A stretch of 64,000 nucleotides of DNA. Origin: CAWBOY01 sp963790585. Its GTDB lineage: Bacteria > Planctomycetota > Planctomycetia > Gemmatales > Gemmataceae. Shown here in pieces: positions 51,962 through 61,633 of the stretch. The stretch lies in contig CAWBOY010000003.1 of assembly GCA_963790585.1 (NCBI GenBank), positions 372,001 to 436,000 of the forward strand, read 5' to 3'. The notes beneath the pieces are model-generated. The model was not told where the DNA came from and made no database searches. It saw nothing but the letters and a program-made list of their open reading frames with translations. Each line of letters opens with the position of its first letter. The stretch's first letter is position 1. The position numbers and the translations under genes were made by a program.

Positions 51962-52618
51962 TTATAACGACTTCACGTATACATTCCGAAACTCGACGCG
52001 CCCATCATGGCTCTGCAATCCCAAATGCCCCTTTTCACGCAATAAGCCAGGGTGCGACTTCTCTTCTTCCTTGTGCTTGTCTAGCTCGGCTTCGACCGTC
52101 TTTTTGCCGTTCAATTCGATTGTCACTTTGGGCCCCTTGGCCACTATGCGCATGGTGTTCCATTCGCCAGCTGGCTTGGTCGCGTCTTCGGAGGGTGGCA
52201 CGACACCATAGACCGAACCGGTAAGCTGGGTTGGTTTGATACCTTTGTAATTTTTCGGATCTTTATACCAGGAATCATCGAGGAGCTGGATTTCCATACC
52301 TTCGTAAGCCGGGTTGCCTTTCATTGGCGCGCGCAGGGCGACGCCGCTATTGCCCGCCTTGGGCAGCTTGAATTCGAGGCGTAGCTCGAAGTTGCCGTAT
52401 TCCTTTTCGGTCATGAGCCAACCACCGCCGCCGCCTTTGACGAAGAGCAGACCATCGCCGGCGCCCCAGGCTTCCATCTTCCCGTCGAGAACTTTCCAGC
52501 CGGTCAAATCCTTTCCATTGAAAAGAGGCTCAAAGCCCTCTGGGGCATTTTTGTCGTCAGCGCCGACCGTTGGAACGATCAGGAACGTGAGCATGAGGAG
52601 GGAAAAGAGGCGTCGCAT
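51962..52618 (-). CDS. DUF1080 (3-keto-disaccharide hydrolase-like) protein
   Basis: The 218-aa secreted protein has a signal peptide (MRRLFSLLMLTFLIVPTVGA) and the concanavalin-like pattern GFEPLFNGKDLTGWKV, then GGWLMTEKEYGNFELRLEFK, then GNSGVALRAP and GEWNTMRIVAKG. DUF1080 proteins of Bacteroidota hydrolyse 3-keto-glycosides; the planctomycete members are numerous and largely untested. Nearby SDR, isomerase and dehydrogenase genes would fit sugar oxidation. Confidence 0.88.
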   Translation of the reverse strand: MRRLFSLLMLTFLIVPTVGADDKNAPEGFEPLFNGKDLTGWKVLDGKMEAWGAGDGLLFVKGGGGGWLMTEKEYGNFELRLEFKLPKAGNSGVALRAPMKGNPAYEGMEIQLLDDSWYKDPKNYKGIKPTQLTGSVYGVVPPSEDATKPAGEWNTMRIVAKGPKVTIELNGKKTVEAELDKHKEEEKSHPGLLREKGHLGLQSHDGRVEFRNVYVKSL

Positions 52619-52687
52619 TTGTAGGTCTCCCTGAGATCGAACGGGGTGAGAGGGTGGATTATGTACACATACAGTGACGAGGGCAAA

Positions 52688-53469
52688 CTAAAACTCTCCG
52701 GTGCCGCGCTTCGACCACCACGGCAACAGCGTGCCGCCGTCGATGCTCAGCGTCGAACCGGTGATGTAGTCGGATGCGGGATCGGCCAGAAAGACGACGC
52801 CGCGCGCAATCTCCTCCGGTTGAGCAAGCCGGCCCCAGGGAAGTGTCTCGCTCGCCTTTTTGAGGACGTCCTCCGAGAAAAACTTGCGCTCGCCCGCGGT
52901 GTCGGTCCAACCCGGATGGATCATGTTGACGCGAATGCGATGGCCAAGAAGCTCGGTCGCGGCAGTGCGGCCCATCTGATCCTGAGCGGCCTTGGCCATG
53001 TTGTATGCCATGCACGATGGCGCTGCCATGATGGCGTGCGGCGAACTTATGATGACGACGCTGCCGCCTTGGCCTTGCTTGAGCATCTGCTGCGTCGAGG
53101 CGCGTAGGCAATAAAACGAGCCCCACATGCTGACGTCGATGGTGCGGCGAAATCCGGCCATGTCGGCTTTGTAGAAAAACTCGCGGTCACTGTAGACGGC
53201 GGAGGAAACAAAGACGTCGAGCCGGCCGAGTTCTTTGGCGATGCGCTCGACCATGGCCTCGACCGCGGGCTGATCCGTCACGTCGACCGGCAGCAGCAAT
53301 GCTTTGCGGCCGAGCGCGCAATGCGCGCGGCCGCGTCTTCCGCGCCCTCGGGTATGGTCAGGTAATTGAGAGCGACGTCCGCTCCCTCCTGCGCCAGAGC
53401 GATTGCGGCCGCTCGACCGATACCCGACGATGCTCCGGTGACGAAGGCTACTTTATTGGCGAGTTTCAT
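52688..53469 (-). pseudogene. SDR-family oxidoreductase, one frameshift
   Basis: Read across one missing base near 53311-53322, this encodes about 260 aa of a classical short-chain dehydrogenase. The first frame has VAFVTGASSGIGRAAAIAL (cofactor motif). The second has ALLLPVDVTDQ, Ser in VVIISSPHAI, the catalytic AYNMAKAA (YxxxK), and the C-terminal GSTLSIDGGTLLP. The family uses NAD(P). The substrate is unknown, likely a sugar or polyol given the neighbours. Confidence 0.82.
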
Positions 53470-53555
53470 GGCAAATGCGATCCTCCCTGGAATGACGACT
53501 TCTCATGGAGAGCATCCTATTGGAGGAGCAGGGCGAAAGGAGATAAGAAGCCCAC

Positions 53556-54383
53556 TCAGAAAGCGCCGGGACGAAATAACTCGCGGAACGCGCGGATTGT
53601 CTGCCGCGCCGCACCCACAGAGTCCGGATACGGCAGCGCCTCGGCCGACGCAAAACGATCATAGCCGATCTCTTGGAGCGCTTTTGCGATCGGCAGATAG
53701 TCGAGATGCCCCAGTCCCGCGGGCCGACGGTTGGAGTCGACGAAATGGAGATGGCCGATTTTGGTTCCGCCCTGCCTCAGAGCCGTGGCGATATCCTGCT
53801 CCTCGATGTTCATGTGAAAGAGATCGGCCAATAAGAGCACGTTGGGCGTCGACAGCCCGTCGAGAAGCTTGAGCCCATCGGCGGTGTTGTTGACCAGATT
53901 CGTCTCATAGCGGTTGAGCGGCTCAAATAGCAGCGGCACGTTGTATTGCTTGGCATGACTGCCGAGATCGGCGACGGCTTCGCTGAGATAAGCGAGCGCG
54001 GTCTTGAGATCGACTTCATCGCTCGTCCGCCCTTGCATCGAGCCGATGATGGCCGGGGCGCCAAAAGGCCCGGCAAAATCGATGATCGACCGAATAAACG
54101 CTCGCGCTTTTGCGCGATTGGCCGCATCCGGCAAAGTAAGATGGAGCCGTTGCTTGACCCAGCCTGCTCCGGTGCCGACCGCCGCGAGAGCGAGGCCATG
54201 ATCGTTCAGCAATCGGCGCAACAAATGCGGCTCGACCGCTTTCGCGTCTGGCGGAAAGACTTCGACAGCGTCGAAACCCAATGCCTGCGCCGTTTCGCAA
54301 GCGCTCGGTAGATCGTCCCAAAAAACGAACGGGCCGCCGCGTGCTTCGTTGACAAGGCTGATGGTGACGGCGGAACGAATCAT
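53556..54383 (-). CDS. Sugar-phosphate isomerase/epimerase-like TIM-barrel protein
   Basis: The 275-aa protein fits the xylose-isomerase-like TIM barrel: ALGFDAVEVFPP early, then LLFEPLNRYETNLVNNTADG with the metal Glu, LLADLFHMNIEEQDIATAL and IGHLHFVDSNRRPAGLGHLD. These carry the expected Glu, Asp-x-x-His and His-x-Asp metal ligands. It probably acts on a sugar or inosose. It stands between the SDR and dehydrogenase genes on the same strand. Confidence 0.88.
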   Translation of the reverse strand: MIRSAVTISLVNEARGGPFVFWDDLPSACETAQALGFDAVEVFPPDAKAVEPHLLRRLLNDHGLALAAVGTGAGWVKQRLHLTLPDAANRAKARAFIRSIIDFAGPFGAPAIIGSMQGRTSDEVDLKTALAYLSEAVADLGSHAKQYNVPLLFEPLNRYETNLVNNTADGLKLLDGLSTPNVLLLADLFHMNIEEQDIATALRQGGTKIGHLHFVDSNRRPAGLGHLDYLPIAKALQEIGYDRFASAEALPYPDSVGAARQTIRAFRELFRPGAF

Positions 54384-54417
54384 GAGATAAATCCTCGGGT
54401 ATGAATCGTTTAGTGCT

Positions 54418-55440
54418 TCAATCGCCCACCGAGATTACGGCTTTAATGACGCCCGTCTCCGGCTTGGTATACGACGGGAAGACGTCGATCACTTCCTCAA
54501 ACTTCGCGCGATGGGTAATCCACGGCCGGGTGTCAATGCGCCCCTCTTCGATCAGGCCGATGATTCGGCTGAAATCCTGCGGCAACGCGTTGCGCGAGCA
54601 GAGCAATGTCCCTTCGGGGCGATGAAAGATCGGATGGCGAAACGTCACCTCGTCGGTCGTGATGCCGACGAAGACCAGGCGCCCGCCGTGAGCGATCAGG
54701 CGAAAGGCGTTCGACATCGAGCCGTTGTGTCCCGTCGCGTCGATGACGACGTCGGGCAGGTGGCCATCGGTCAAGGCACGGAGATCCTTTTCGAGATTCT
54801 CCGAGAGCTTGAGCGTGTGTTCGACTCCCATGACCTTTTTGCAAAAGTCGAGACGAACCTCGTTGGTGTCCAGCATGATGATCTTGGCGCCGGTCAGCTT
54901 GACGAATTCAAGCGTGGCCAGGCCGATGGGGCCGGCGCCAATAATAAGGCACGATTCGTCGGGTTGGGGAGCCGCACGGTGCGTGGCGTGGCAGCCGATG
55001 GCCAGCGTCTCGACGAGAGCGAGCTGCTCGAAGCTGAGTTTGCGGGAAACGTGGAGCTTGCGTGCGGGGAGCAGGAACCGTGGCCGGAGGCCGCCGTCGC
55101 GGTGGACGCCGAGGACTTCGAGCTTTTCGCAACAATTGGGACGCCCGCGGCGGCTGGCATAGCTATTCGGATCATTGATATACGGTTCGACCGAGCAGCG
55201 ATCACCCGCCTTGACATTGGCCACACCCGCGCCGACGTCGAGTACCTCGACGCCCAATTCATGGCCTGGAATGCGCGGATAACTGAAGAAGGGCATCTTG
55301 CCGAGATAACCGCTAATGTCGGTGCCGCAGACGCCGACGTTATGAACCTGCACCAGCGCCTCACCGGGCCCGGGCGACGCGGGGCCTGGAATGTCGAGTA
55401 GTTTCCAGTGCTTCGGCGCTTCGAGAGAGAGCGCTTTCAT
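54418..55440 (-). CDS. MDR-family zinc-type alcohol/polyol dehydrogenase
   Basis: The 340-aa protein has GVCGTDISGYLG (catalytic-zinc Cys), PRIPGHELGVEVLDVG (Glu pair), and the NAD-binding segment LIIGAGPIGLATLEFVKL. The structural-zinc loop reads SYASRRGRPNCCEKLE and so lacks most of the four usual Cys. It is in a sugar-oxidation-like cluster. The substrate is probably a polyol or sugar. Confidence 0.88.
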   Translation of the reverse strand: MKALSLEAPKHWKLLDIPGPASPGPGEALVQVHNVGVCGTDISGYLGKMPFFSYPRIPGHELGVEVLDVGAGVANVKAGDRCSVEPYINDPNSYASRRGRPNCCEKLEVLGVHRDGGLRPRFLLPARKLHVSRKLSFEQLALVETLAIGCHATHRAAPQPDESCLIIGAGPIGLATLEFVKLTGAKIIMLDTNEVRLDFCKKVMGVEHTLKLSENLEKDLRALTDGHLPDVVIDATGHNGSMSNAFRLIAHGGRLVFVGITTDEVTFRHPIFHRPEGTLLCSRNALPQDFSRIIGLIEEGRIDTRPWITHRAKFEEVIDVFPSYTKPETGVIKAVISVGD

Positions 55441-55488
55441 CTTTGGTCGTTCCTGAATTAGGGGTGGTCGTGATTAAGAGCCGACTTG

Positions 55489-56196
55489 TCATCGCGCGTA
55501 AAACAAGGGATTTTTCAGATCTGTCATGGTCATGTTAACGACATGCGCATCGCAATAGAGGACATTGAAAACGCCCGTATGCCGCGCCGTCGGATAATGG
55601 TTCGGCGCATCCGAATCCGTGACGGGCCAGGGCAAACCGGTGGCCAAGCCGACGGGCTGCGAACCATTGGTGGCACAGGCGGGCAGGCGCGAATGTTCCC
55701 ATACGAGCATGACATTCGATGTGCCGTTGCCATTGGTAATGTTGTAGAGCGCCAGGCCGGTCGGCCCACCGGTGACGCCGCTCATGGCATAACTTAGCTG
55801 AAGTTCCTGGCCATAAGTCGGGCTGCCGGCGACCTGGTCGAGTCCGTTGGGGCAGGAAAAGACTTTGGGGTTGCCTTCGACATAATTCCAGAGCAAGGCC
55901 TGCGTCGGGTCGAAATCGGGCAATGGCGCATCGGCGTAACCAACGCGCTCGTCGAACGGTGCCCACCAGGCGGTGTTGGTCTGACTCACCGGCAAACGGT
56001 CGTTGTTCGTGAGGGTGTACTGATGCATCGCCAGGCCGATTTGGTGGAGATTATTGGCGCACTGCGTGCGAGTGGCGGCCTCGCGCGCTTTCTGAACGGC
56101 TGGCAAGAGCAAGCCGATCAACACCGCGATGATGGCGATCACCACGAGAAGTTCAATGAGAGTAAAACCGGAGCGTTTCCAGCGAAGCGCTGTCAT
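55489..56196 (-). CDS. DUF1559 protein with prepilin-type N-terminus
   Basis: The 235-aa protein starts at MTALRWKRSGFTLIELL (after GGAGACC). The GFTLIELLVVIAIIAVLIG segment is the type IV prepilin cleavage and membrane helix, followed by AVQKAREAATRTQCANNLHQ, the DUF1559 hallmark. The C-terminus ends in NVLYCDAHVVNMT. It is one of the large planctomycete family (also called SBP_bac_10), of unproved function; pilin-like surface assembly is inferred. Confidence 0.9.
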   Translation of the reverse strand: MTALRWKRSGFTLIELLVVIAIIAVLIGLLLPAVQKAREAATRTQCANNLHQIGLAMHQYTLTNNDRLPVSQTNTAWWAPFDERVGYADAPLPDFDPTQALLWNYVEGNPKVFSCPNGLDQVAGSPTYGQELQLSYAMSGVTGGPTGLALYNITNGNGTSNVMLVWEHSRLPACATNGSQPVGLATGLPWPVTDSDAPNHYPTARHTGVFNVLYCDAHVVNMTMTDLKNPLFYAR

Positions 56197-56266
56197 ACAG
56201 GTCTCCAATCCATGTGAGGTTTTCACAATGTTTGGCCGCAATACGTTCGTTTAAGGGCTGAATTGT

Positions 56267-56378
56267 GGGTGCCATGCTTACGCTTGCGTAAGCATGTCTG
56301 TATCGTGTTCCCCCTTCGCCGCCAGTTAAACAACGGCATGGCTGTTCTCATGCTTACGCAAGCGTAAGCATGGCACCC
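56267..56378. repeat. Perfect 30-bp inverted repeat with self-palindromic arms
   Basis: GGGTGCCATGCTTACGCTTG at 56267-56296 is matched exactly, in reverse complement, at 56349-56378. Each arm is nearly palindromic itself (CTTACGCTTGCGTAAG). It lies between the double-thioredoxin gene and the DUF1559 gene. Confidence 0.85.
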
Positions 56379-56423
56379 AACCCTCAGACGAGCGGAATCG
56401 CGGCTAGACAATCGGGTCTTTGC

Positions 56424-57377
56424 CTATTTTTTCTTCGGCTCCAATGACTTCGCCAATTCGTCGATCTCTTTCTCCGACAAACGTTTTTTCGACGCCTTCA
56501 GCATCGTGACGAAGTGGGCGATTTCTTCCGCGTTCGCGGGGAAGCCAATGTTGCCCTTGGGCCCATCGCTAGTGGCGAGCGCTTTTCCTTTGCCGTCGAG
56601 CATTACGAACCAGGGGATGCCGCCTTTTTCGCTCTCGCGATAGCGCGTCAAGAGTTCCTTGCCGTGGGTCATGCGGTCGACGTCGATTTTCACATCGAGG
56701 TAATCCGCGCCCAAAATCTTGGAGATCTCCGGCTGTAGCAGCCAGGCGTCGAGGCGATGGCACCAGCCACACCACGGAGCGCCGAAATGGAGGAGGACGG
56801 CTCGGTCTGACTTCGCGCCGGTTTCGAGAGCGGCCTTGAGGACATCATCCGCGTCGAGCGGCTTGGCTTGATGGGTCGTGAGAAACTCAATGATTTTCTT
56901 CGGATCGTGGCCCTGTTTGCCGCCCTCTTTCGTTTCAAAGGGGTCGGTCGCCTGGTTTGCCAAGACCGTGCCGTCGCCATCGAGGACGGTTAGATACGGC
57001 ACGCCGTTTTTACTCAGCTCGGCCTTATATTTGTGATACAGCTCGCGGTTTTTGTCCATCTTGCCGATATCGACGTAGACGATGTCGTATTCATATTTCA
57101 GCAGTTTGGCGATGTCCCGATCCGTCCGAAAACGATCGTGCAAGGCCACGCACCACGAACACCAGTTGCCGCCCCATTGAATGAGGACGCGGCGATTCTC
57201 ACGCTTGGCAGCCGCGATGGCGGCGTCGATCTGGGCTTTGGCGTCAGCCTTTTCATCATAAACCGCGGGTTTCTTGGCTTTTTCGTCCTTCGTCGCGGTC
57301 TTCTCGGGATCGTCCGCCGCGACGACTGCGATACTGCTCAAGATGAGAATCAGCACGGTCCAGGCCATCGTCTTCAT
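56424..57377 (-). CDS. Secreted double-thioredoxin-domain protein
   Basis: The 317-aa product starts at MKTMAWTVLI after AAAGGAG and has a signal peptide. There are two thioredoxin-fold domains: GGNWCSWC (about residues 68-75) with a long partner segment, and FGAPWCGWCH (about 200). Both keep Trp-Cys-x2-Cys. Function: periplasmic disulfide exchange or a related chaperone-like role. The gene upstream ends 23 bp away. Confidence 0.85.
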   Translation of the reverse strand: MKTMAWTVLILILSSIAVVAADDPEKTATKDEKAKKPAVYDEKADAKAQIDAAIAAAKRENRRVLIQWGGNWCSWCVALHDRFRTDRDIAKLLKYEYDIVYVDIGKMDKNRELYHKYKAELSKNGVPYLTVLDGDGTVLANQATDPFETKEGGKQGHDPKKIIEFLTTHQAKPLDADDVLKAALETGAKSDRAVLLHFGAPWCGWCHRLDAWLLQPEISKILGADYLDVKIDVDRMTHGKELLTRYRESEKGGIPWFVMLDGKGKALATSDGPKGNIGFPANAEEIAHFVTMLKASKKRLSEKEIDELAKSLEPKKK

Positions 57378-57400
57378 AGACACTCCTTTAAGTAGCCAAC

Positions 57401-57960
57401 TCACGGGCTCGGGAAATACGCCAGCATAATGTGCGTCATCTTTTCACCTTCCGACTTGCTGATGACCAAGGTCAGATCATACTCGCTTGTTCGGCGGGCC
57501 AGCATCTTGATTTTGACGGGCCGTTCGCGGCCGGGGCCGCCGTCATCGGGCGATCGAGTCACGTCCGAGACGACATGACCGCCGACGATTTGATCATTGC
57601 CGACGAAGCCGATTGGTCCGCTGCCAGAGTACGAGGTCAGAATCTTGGCTCCGAATTTGGCTGCGTAGAATTCCAGAACCTTTTCATAGTCGTCTGGAGT
57701 GAGCATCACGACGACGGAAGTTGGACCGACCTGTATCTTCTCGGTTGATCCGCCGCCGCCGGAGAGGTTGCTGAAAACTTGGGAGTTGGGATATTTCCAC
57801 TCTTCCCAGCTCAGCATCTTGGCCCAAGGATCGTCAGGACGTTTGACCGCTTTCGATTCGGGCGCCGTGTTTGTTTCTTGCGCCGCGCGGACCAGCGTCC
57901 CACCCAGATTCCCACGCCGAGTAGGCAGGCCACGGCGACTACCCATTGCGATTTGTTCAT
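57401..57960 (-). pseudogene. Small membrane-anchored protein, one frameshift
   Basis: The N-terminal frame reads MNKSQWVVAVACLLGVGIWV (membrane helix, start at 57960). The rest continues in the other frame with LVRAAQETNTAPES, then WAKMLSWEEWKYPNSQVF and a beta-rich C-terminus including VVVMLTPDDYEKVLEFYAAK. One base appears missing between about 57875 and 57920. About 187 aa when restored. Family unknown; glyoxalase-like fold is possible but not supported. Confidence 0.6.
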
Positions 57961-58016
57961 AGAGTTCCAAATCCGAGAAACTCCCGCGCCCATTCAGGCG
58001 CGAGGGGGCTTTGAAA

Positions 58017-60192
58017 TCACGGATTACTACTCGCCTTCCATTGCATGCCGAGCGTGGTCAGCATTTCGCGTTTGGCGAGGACCTCCCAGGGCGTGCCCTC
58101 GTTTTCCTTGGCGATGCGCTCGTAGGTTTTGATCGACTTCGCGGCTTTTTTCGTCCCGGCCGGATCGCCGGTTAGCTTTTCCTGAGCCGCCAGCTTCCAG
58201 CCGGCTTCGGTGTTTGGATCACGCGGCGGCAGCTCTTTGCGCATCTCGCCGAGTTTCGATTGATACTCCATGACATAGGCGAACTGGGCATCCACCCGAG
58301 CCTGCATGAAATCGAAGTTGACTTGCCAGCGCTTCGGCTGTTTGGCACGCAACGGTTCCACTTTTTTCAATATTGATACGGCGTTATCGAGCTCGCGTAA
58401 AATATCCGCCACGCCGCGCTGTTCCCCCTCGATGCGCTTCTTGAACGTGGCCTCGTTAGCTTCTGCTCGATACCCTTCCGTGAAAATTCTGAGGTTTATC
58501 TTGTCATCCTTACGATACTTGTCGACGTCGGCCTTCAGGTCGGCCGGCGGCGCTCCCGGCGTCAGCGCCCAGAGGATCACGCGCAGCTTCGTGAATCGCT
58601 TTTTGAAACTCGTCGTCCTTGTTCACGGGAGCGACATACGCTTCCATTTTCCGCGGCTCAAATGGCGGCAAGACCTCAAAACGTATGGCGGTGTCGCGCT
58701 TCGACGCTTTGACAGGCGGCGTACCGATCTCGCTCAGGACGCTTTTCACTAGCTGAGCGTTTTTCTCGCCACCGGCGAGGCCCGCCGCGACGGGGTTGAA
58801 GATCGTGGGCGACGGCGCTGCCGGCTCTTTCGCGTCGAAGGCCGCTCCGTCCGCAGGCTCCTTGCCCGCGACGAATGGCGTCTGGGCCAATTTCATTGGC
58901 TGTAGTTCTTTCTTGATTCCCGCGTCCACCAGCTCGTTCAGCTTCTCGATCGGCAATGGGTCGCTCCCTCGAACTATCGTGCCCTGATAGCCGCCTTGTT
59001 CCTTCGGCGTATTGAGAACATGAGCGAGCCGTTCGAGGAAAACGCCCATCGGTGCCCGGTCGGTTTCAAACGACTCCTGCTCCTTTGAGCAGCTGCACCA
59101 CACCTGGACGCCGGGCGGCGGGCTTTTTAGCTGCGCTTCGCACTTGGCCGATAGGCTGCCGCTGATGGGGCGTTCGATACCGCCCGTCGGATTGTAGCGG
59201 TTGACATCAAGGACCAGGACCTTTTGCCGTGCCTTACATTTACTCAGCTCGTCGTAAAACCACGTCAACGGAATCAGTTTGGCCTTATCGGGGTTCTTCA
59301 ATTCGCCTTCGATCGGCACGAGATAGAGGTGCTCTTCGATTTCGATCGAATGGCCGACGAAGAAAAGCATGACCCGATCCTGCGCGCGTGAGTCGGCGAG
59401 AAAGCTCGCGACGGTCTTTTCGATGACGGCTTTGAGCGGAGGCTTGGCGTCGGCGCCTGGTGGCATATCGCTGAGATATGCCATCTGATTTCGCGGAATA
59501 TGTAAGATACTGCTCAGCTTGTTTACCAGGCCGAGAATGTTGCTTGTGCCGAACGGATCCGGTCCAGGCGGGCCGAAATGAATCGGATTGGCATAGAGGT
59601 AATTGTGCAGGCTGATAAGAAGGGCACGCCGCGGCAACGGACTGGTATCCAGCATAGGATTGCCGGATTTGGCAGTGCTGGCGGGCTTCGAGAAGTTCTT
59701 AGGATCTTCAGCCGGCGGATCGTCAATCGGGGTCGCGCTCGATGGCGAAAGGAGCGCGGCGATGCGCGACCAACTCAGGGCAACAGCTGTGCCAGCGAGT
59801 ATCAGTACACCGAGAACGATGGCAGGACCGACCCAAGAAACGCCTTTTTTTCGCCGTCGGCGCGAGGGGGCGACGGGGGCCGCTTCGGTCGTGACGTCAA
59901 GATCGGCAAAGGGATCAATCCCGTTCGCAGCGGTTTGAGCGTGTCCATTCGTGGCAGTTCTGGCGGAAGGGGCCTTGGCGCCGGGAATCGGCGGCGGCGC
60001 GCTGGGTCGTTTGGCCGTCGGCAAAGGCGGTGGTGCCGCGCGCTCAGCTGTCGCGGGAGCGGCGGCCGTGGAGGTTTTTGCTTGCATGACGAGGCCGCAG
60101 TATTTGCAGCGGATCGATTGCTGAATCCAATCGGCGGGGATGCGCAGCGTCTTCTTGCATCCCGGACACGTCGCCTGCACGACCGCGCTCAT
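58017..60192 (-). pseudogene. Caspase-like (C14) membrane protein lacking its Cys, one frameshift
   Basis: The intended product is about 725 aa from MSAVVQATCPGCKK (after GGAGGG). A zinc-ribbon (CPGC...CKYC) leads to a Pro/Ala linker and one membrane helix (VLGVLILAGTAVAL). The caspase-like region has RALLISLHNYLYA, VMLFFVGHSIEIEEHLYLVP (catalytic His in place) and VLVLDVNRYNP, where family members usually have LDVCRYNP. A probable extra base near 58583-58588 connects to the C-terminal helical part (ILWALTPGAPPADLK). The missing Cys argues against protease activity. Confidence 0.75.
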
Positions 60193-60648
60193 GGACCGTC
60201 CCTCCGCTGCCGCTCTCGGTGTATGGGCAAAGATTTCCGTCGAACCGCCACGAAAGCCCTGATGGAAATGATACGCGATGCGAGAATAGTGTGCTAGGAG
60301 TAAGAGCCTATCCGAAAAAGGGGACGGGCACCATTGTGTGCAGCACCCTTCGGGCCGTTCCGGCAATGGTGCCCGTCCCCTTTTTCGGATAGGCTCTAAG
60401 GTGCCTTGATCGGTCTTGTAGCCAAATTCGCCAGAGTGCTACGACCTTTCCAGCGCTGCCGCATTCTGGCGAATGCACCTGCAAAAGCGATCCCCCTAGG
60501 AATCTGGATGCATCCGCCGACGCCAAGCGGCACCGAACCGTCGCCAAGCCGAGCGTCGATGTTATAATGATTTTGATTGCGCGACGATTCGTGACCGGGA
60601 TATAAGCCCGATAATGTTTGTTTCATCAAAGGAAAGGTTGGGAGTAAC
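60193..60648. other. Gap with promoter and repeat
   Basis: This 456-bp gap between divergent genes contains the inverted repeat at 60303-60397 and presumably the trxA promoter upstream of AAAGGAAAGG. No further gene is evident. Confidence 0.5.
60303..60397. repeat. Perfect 34-bp inverted repeat, REP-like
   Basis: Arms 60303-60336 and 60364-60397 are exact complements and contain GGGGACGGGCACC. Half of a related sequence (AATGGGGACGGGCACG) occurs at 61271. Such GGGGACGGGCAC hairpins are typically found with REP-associated transposases, none of which is seen here. Confidence 0.8.
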
Positions 60649-61002
60649 ATGGCCAGCGCCAACGTGGTCGAGCTGACTGCAGCAAACTGGGAAACAGAAG
60701 TGGTGCAGAGCAAAGTGCCGGTTTTGGTCGATTTTTGGGCGGTCTGGTGCGGCCCTTGCCGGGCGCTTACGCCGACGATTGACAAGCTGGCGGATTCCTA
60801 TGTAGGCAAAGTAAAAGTCGGCAAACTCAACACAGACGAGCATCCCGACGTGGCCGTGCGTTACGGCATCTCGGCGATCCCGCAGGTACTCCTGTTCAAG
60901 GGCAGCGATCAGCCGGTGGACAAGTCCGTCGGCGCGGCGAGCGAAGCGACATTTGTGAAGATGCTGAGCCGCGTACTGGAATCGCGGGCGCAAGAAGCGT
61001 GA
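60649..61002 (+). CDS. trxA: Thioredoxin
   Basis: The 117-aa protein has the active site DFWAVWCGPCRAL and cis-Pro region ISAIPQVLLFK. It has no signal peptide, so it acts in the cytoplasm, reducing disulfides. The ATG follows AAAGGAAAGG. A relic of a ribonucleotide reductase tail lies 150 bp downstream on the other strand. Confidence 0.93.
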   Translation: MASANVVELTAANWETEVVQSKVPVLVDFWAVWCGPCRALTPTIDKLADSYVGKVKVGKLNTDEHPDVAVRYGISAIPQVLLFKGSDQPVDKSVGAASEATFVKMLSRVLESRAQEA

Positions 61003-61021
61003 TTGCACATTGCCTTTTGGC

Positions 61022-61071
61022 GCTGGTAGCGGGACCGATCAGTGCAAGCGCCGGTCGGTCACGCTACCAGC
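61022..61071. terminator. Hairpin after trxA
   Basis: GCTGGTAGCG and CGCTACCAGC (61022-61031 and 61062-61071) enclose GGGACCGA... and ...GGTCGGTCA, forming a long stem just past the trxA stop, followed by CTTTTG. A terminator role is probable; it may also be a dispersed repeat. Confidence 0.55.
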
Positions 61072-61149
61072 TTTTGATAGTGTGCGCATGCTCCGGCCGC
61101 TGGTATGGTCGCGGACCCGCGGCGACCGGTTCGCTTTTCGTAGCACGTC

Positions 61150-61266
61150 TTAGCAGCACCCGGACAAGGCACCGCAAGTATAGCACTTCGCACACGCGCC
61201 GCTGCGAATCACCTTGACTTCGCCGCCTTCGTACCCTTTGAGCCGCGCTTGCGGGATGCCCGTGTT
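61150..61266 (-). pseudogene. C-terminal relic, probably class II ribonucleotide reductase
   Basis: A 37-codon minus-strand frame reads QARLKGYEGGEVKVIRS then ACAKCYTCGALSGCC and a stop at 61150-61152. The GYEG plus CxKCxTCGxxSGC tail matches the C-terminus of adenosylcobalamin-dependent reductases, where the Cys accept electrons from thioredoxin. The reading frame is cut by a stop at 61267-61269, next to the REP-like sequence, so only the tail survives. Identification is tentative. Confidence 0.5.
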
Positions 61267-61633
61267 TCAGAAATGGGGACGGGCACGTTTAATAAGACGC
61301 CATTTAATTTACTGCCTACCCCTTTTCTTTTTATGACAAACGAGAGCCGCAGCGCGTGGCGGCGAGACAGTCCCCTCTTCCGGTACGTCCATCTGGTCGG
61401 GATGAATCCATTGGCCGATACGATAGCGCTGAAACCGCGAAACTTCTTCGACCCAATTGCGATCGGTCTGGATCGTACGTGAGGCCGGTCGGCGAATCTT
61501 GCAGGCAGCTTGGAACTGTTCGAGAATCAGAGAGGGCCTATACTGGGGCTCATCGGTTAGGGCTGTCCCGGAAAGGAAATCCACCGCCGGTTACCTCGGG
61601 AAGTTGCGACAAGCAGTTCGTCGAGTGCATAAA
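61267..61633. other. Gap without a supported gene
   Basis: This 367-bp stretch begins with the half repeat AATGGGGACGGGCACG. It has a minus-strand open frame (61309-61584, 91 codons) with no recognisable domain. The right end must hold the promoter of the beta-helix-like gene. Confidence 0.4.

Noticed and set aside
61309..61584. A 91-codon minus-strand frame
   Set aside because: No recognisable domain; its position near a REP-like half repeat suggested a transposase fragment, but no transposase motif was found.
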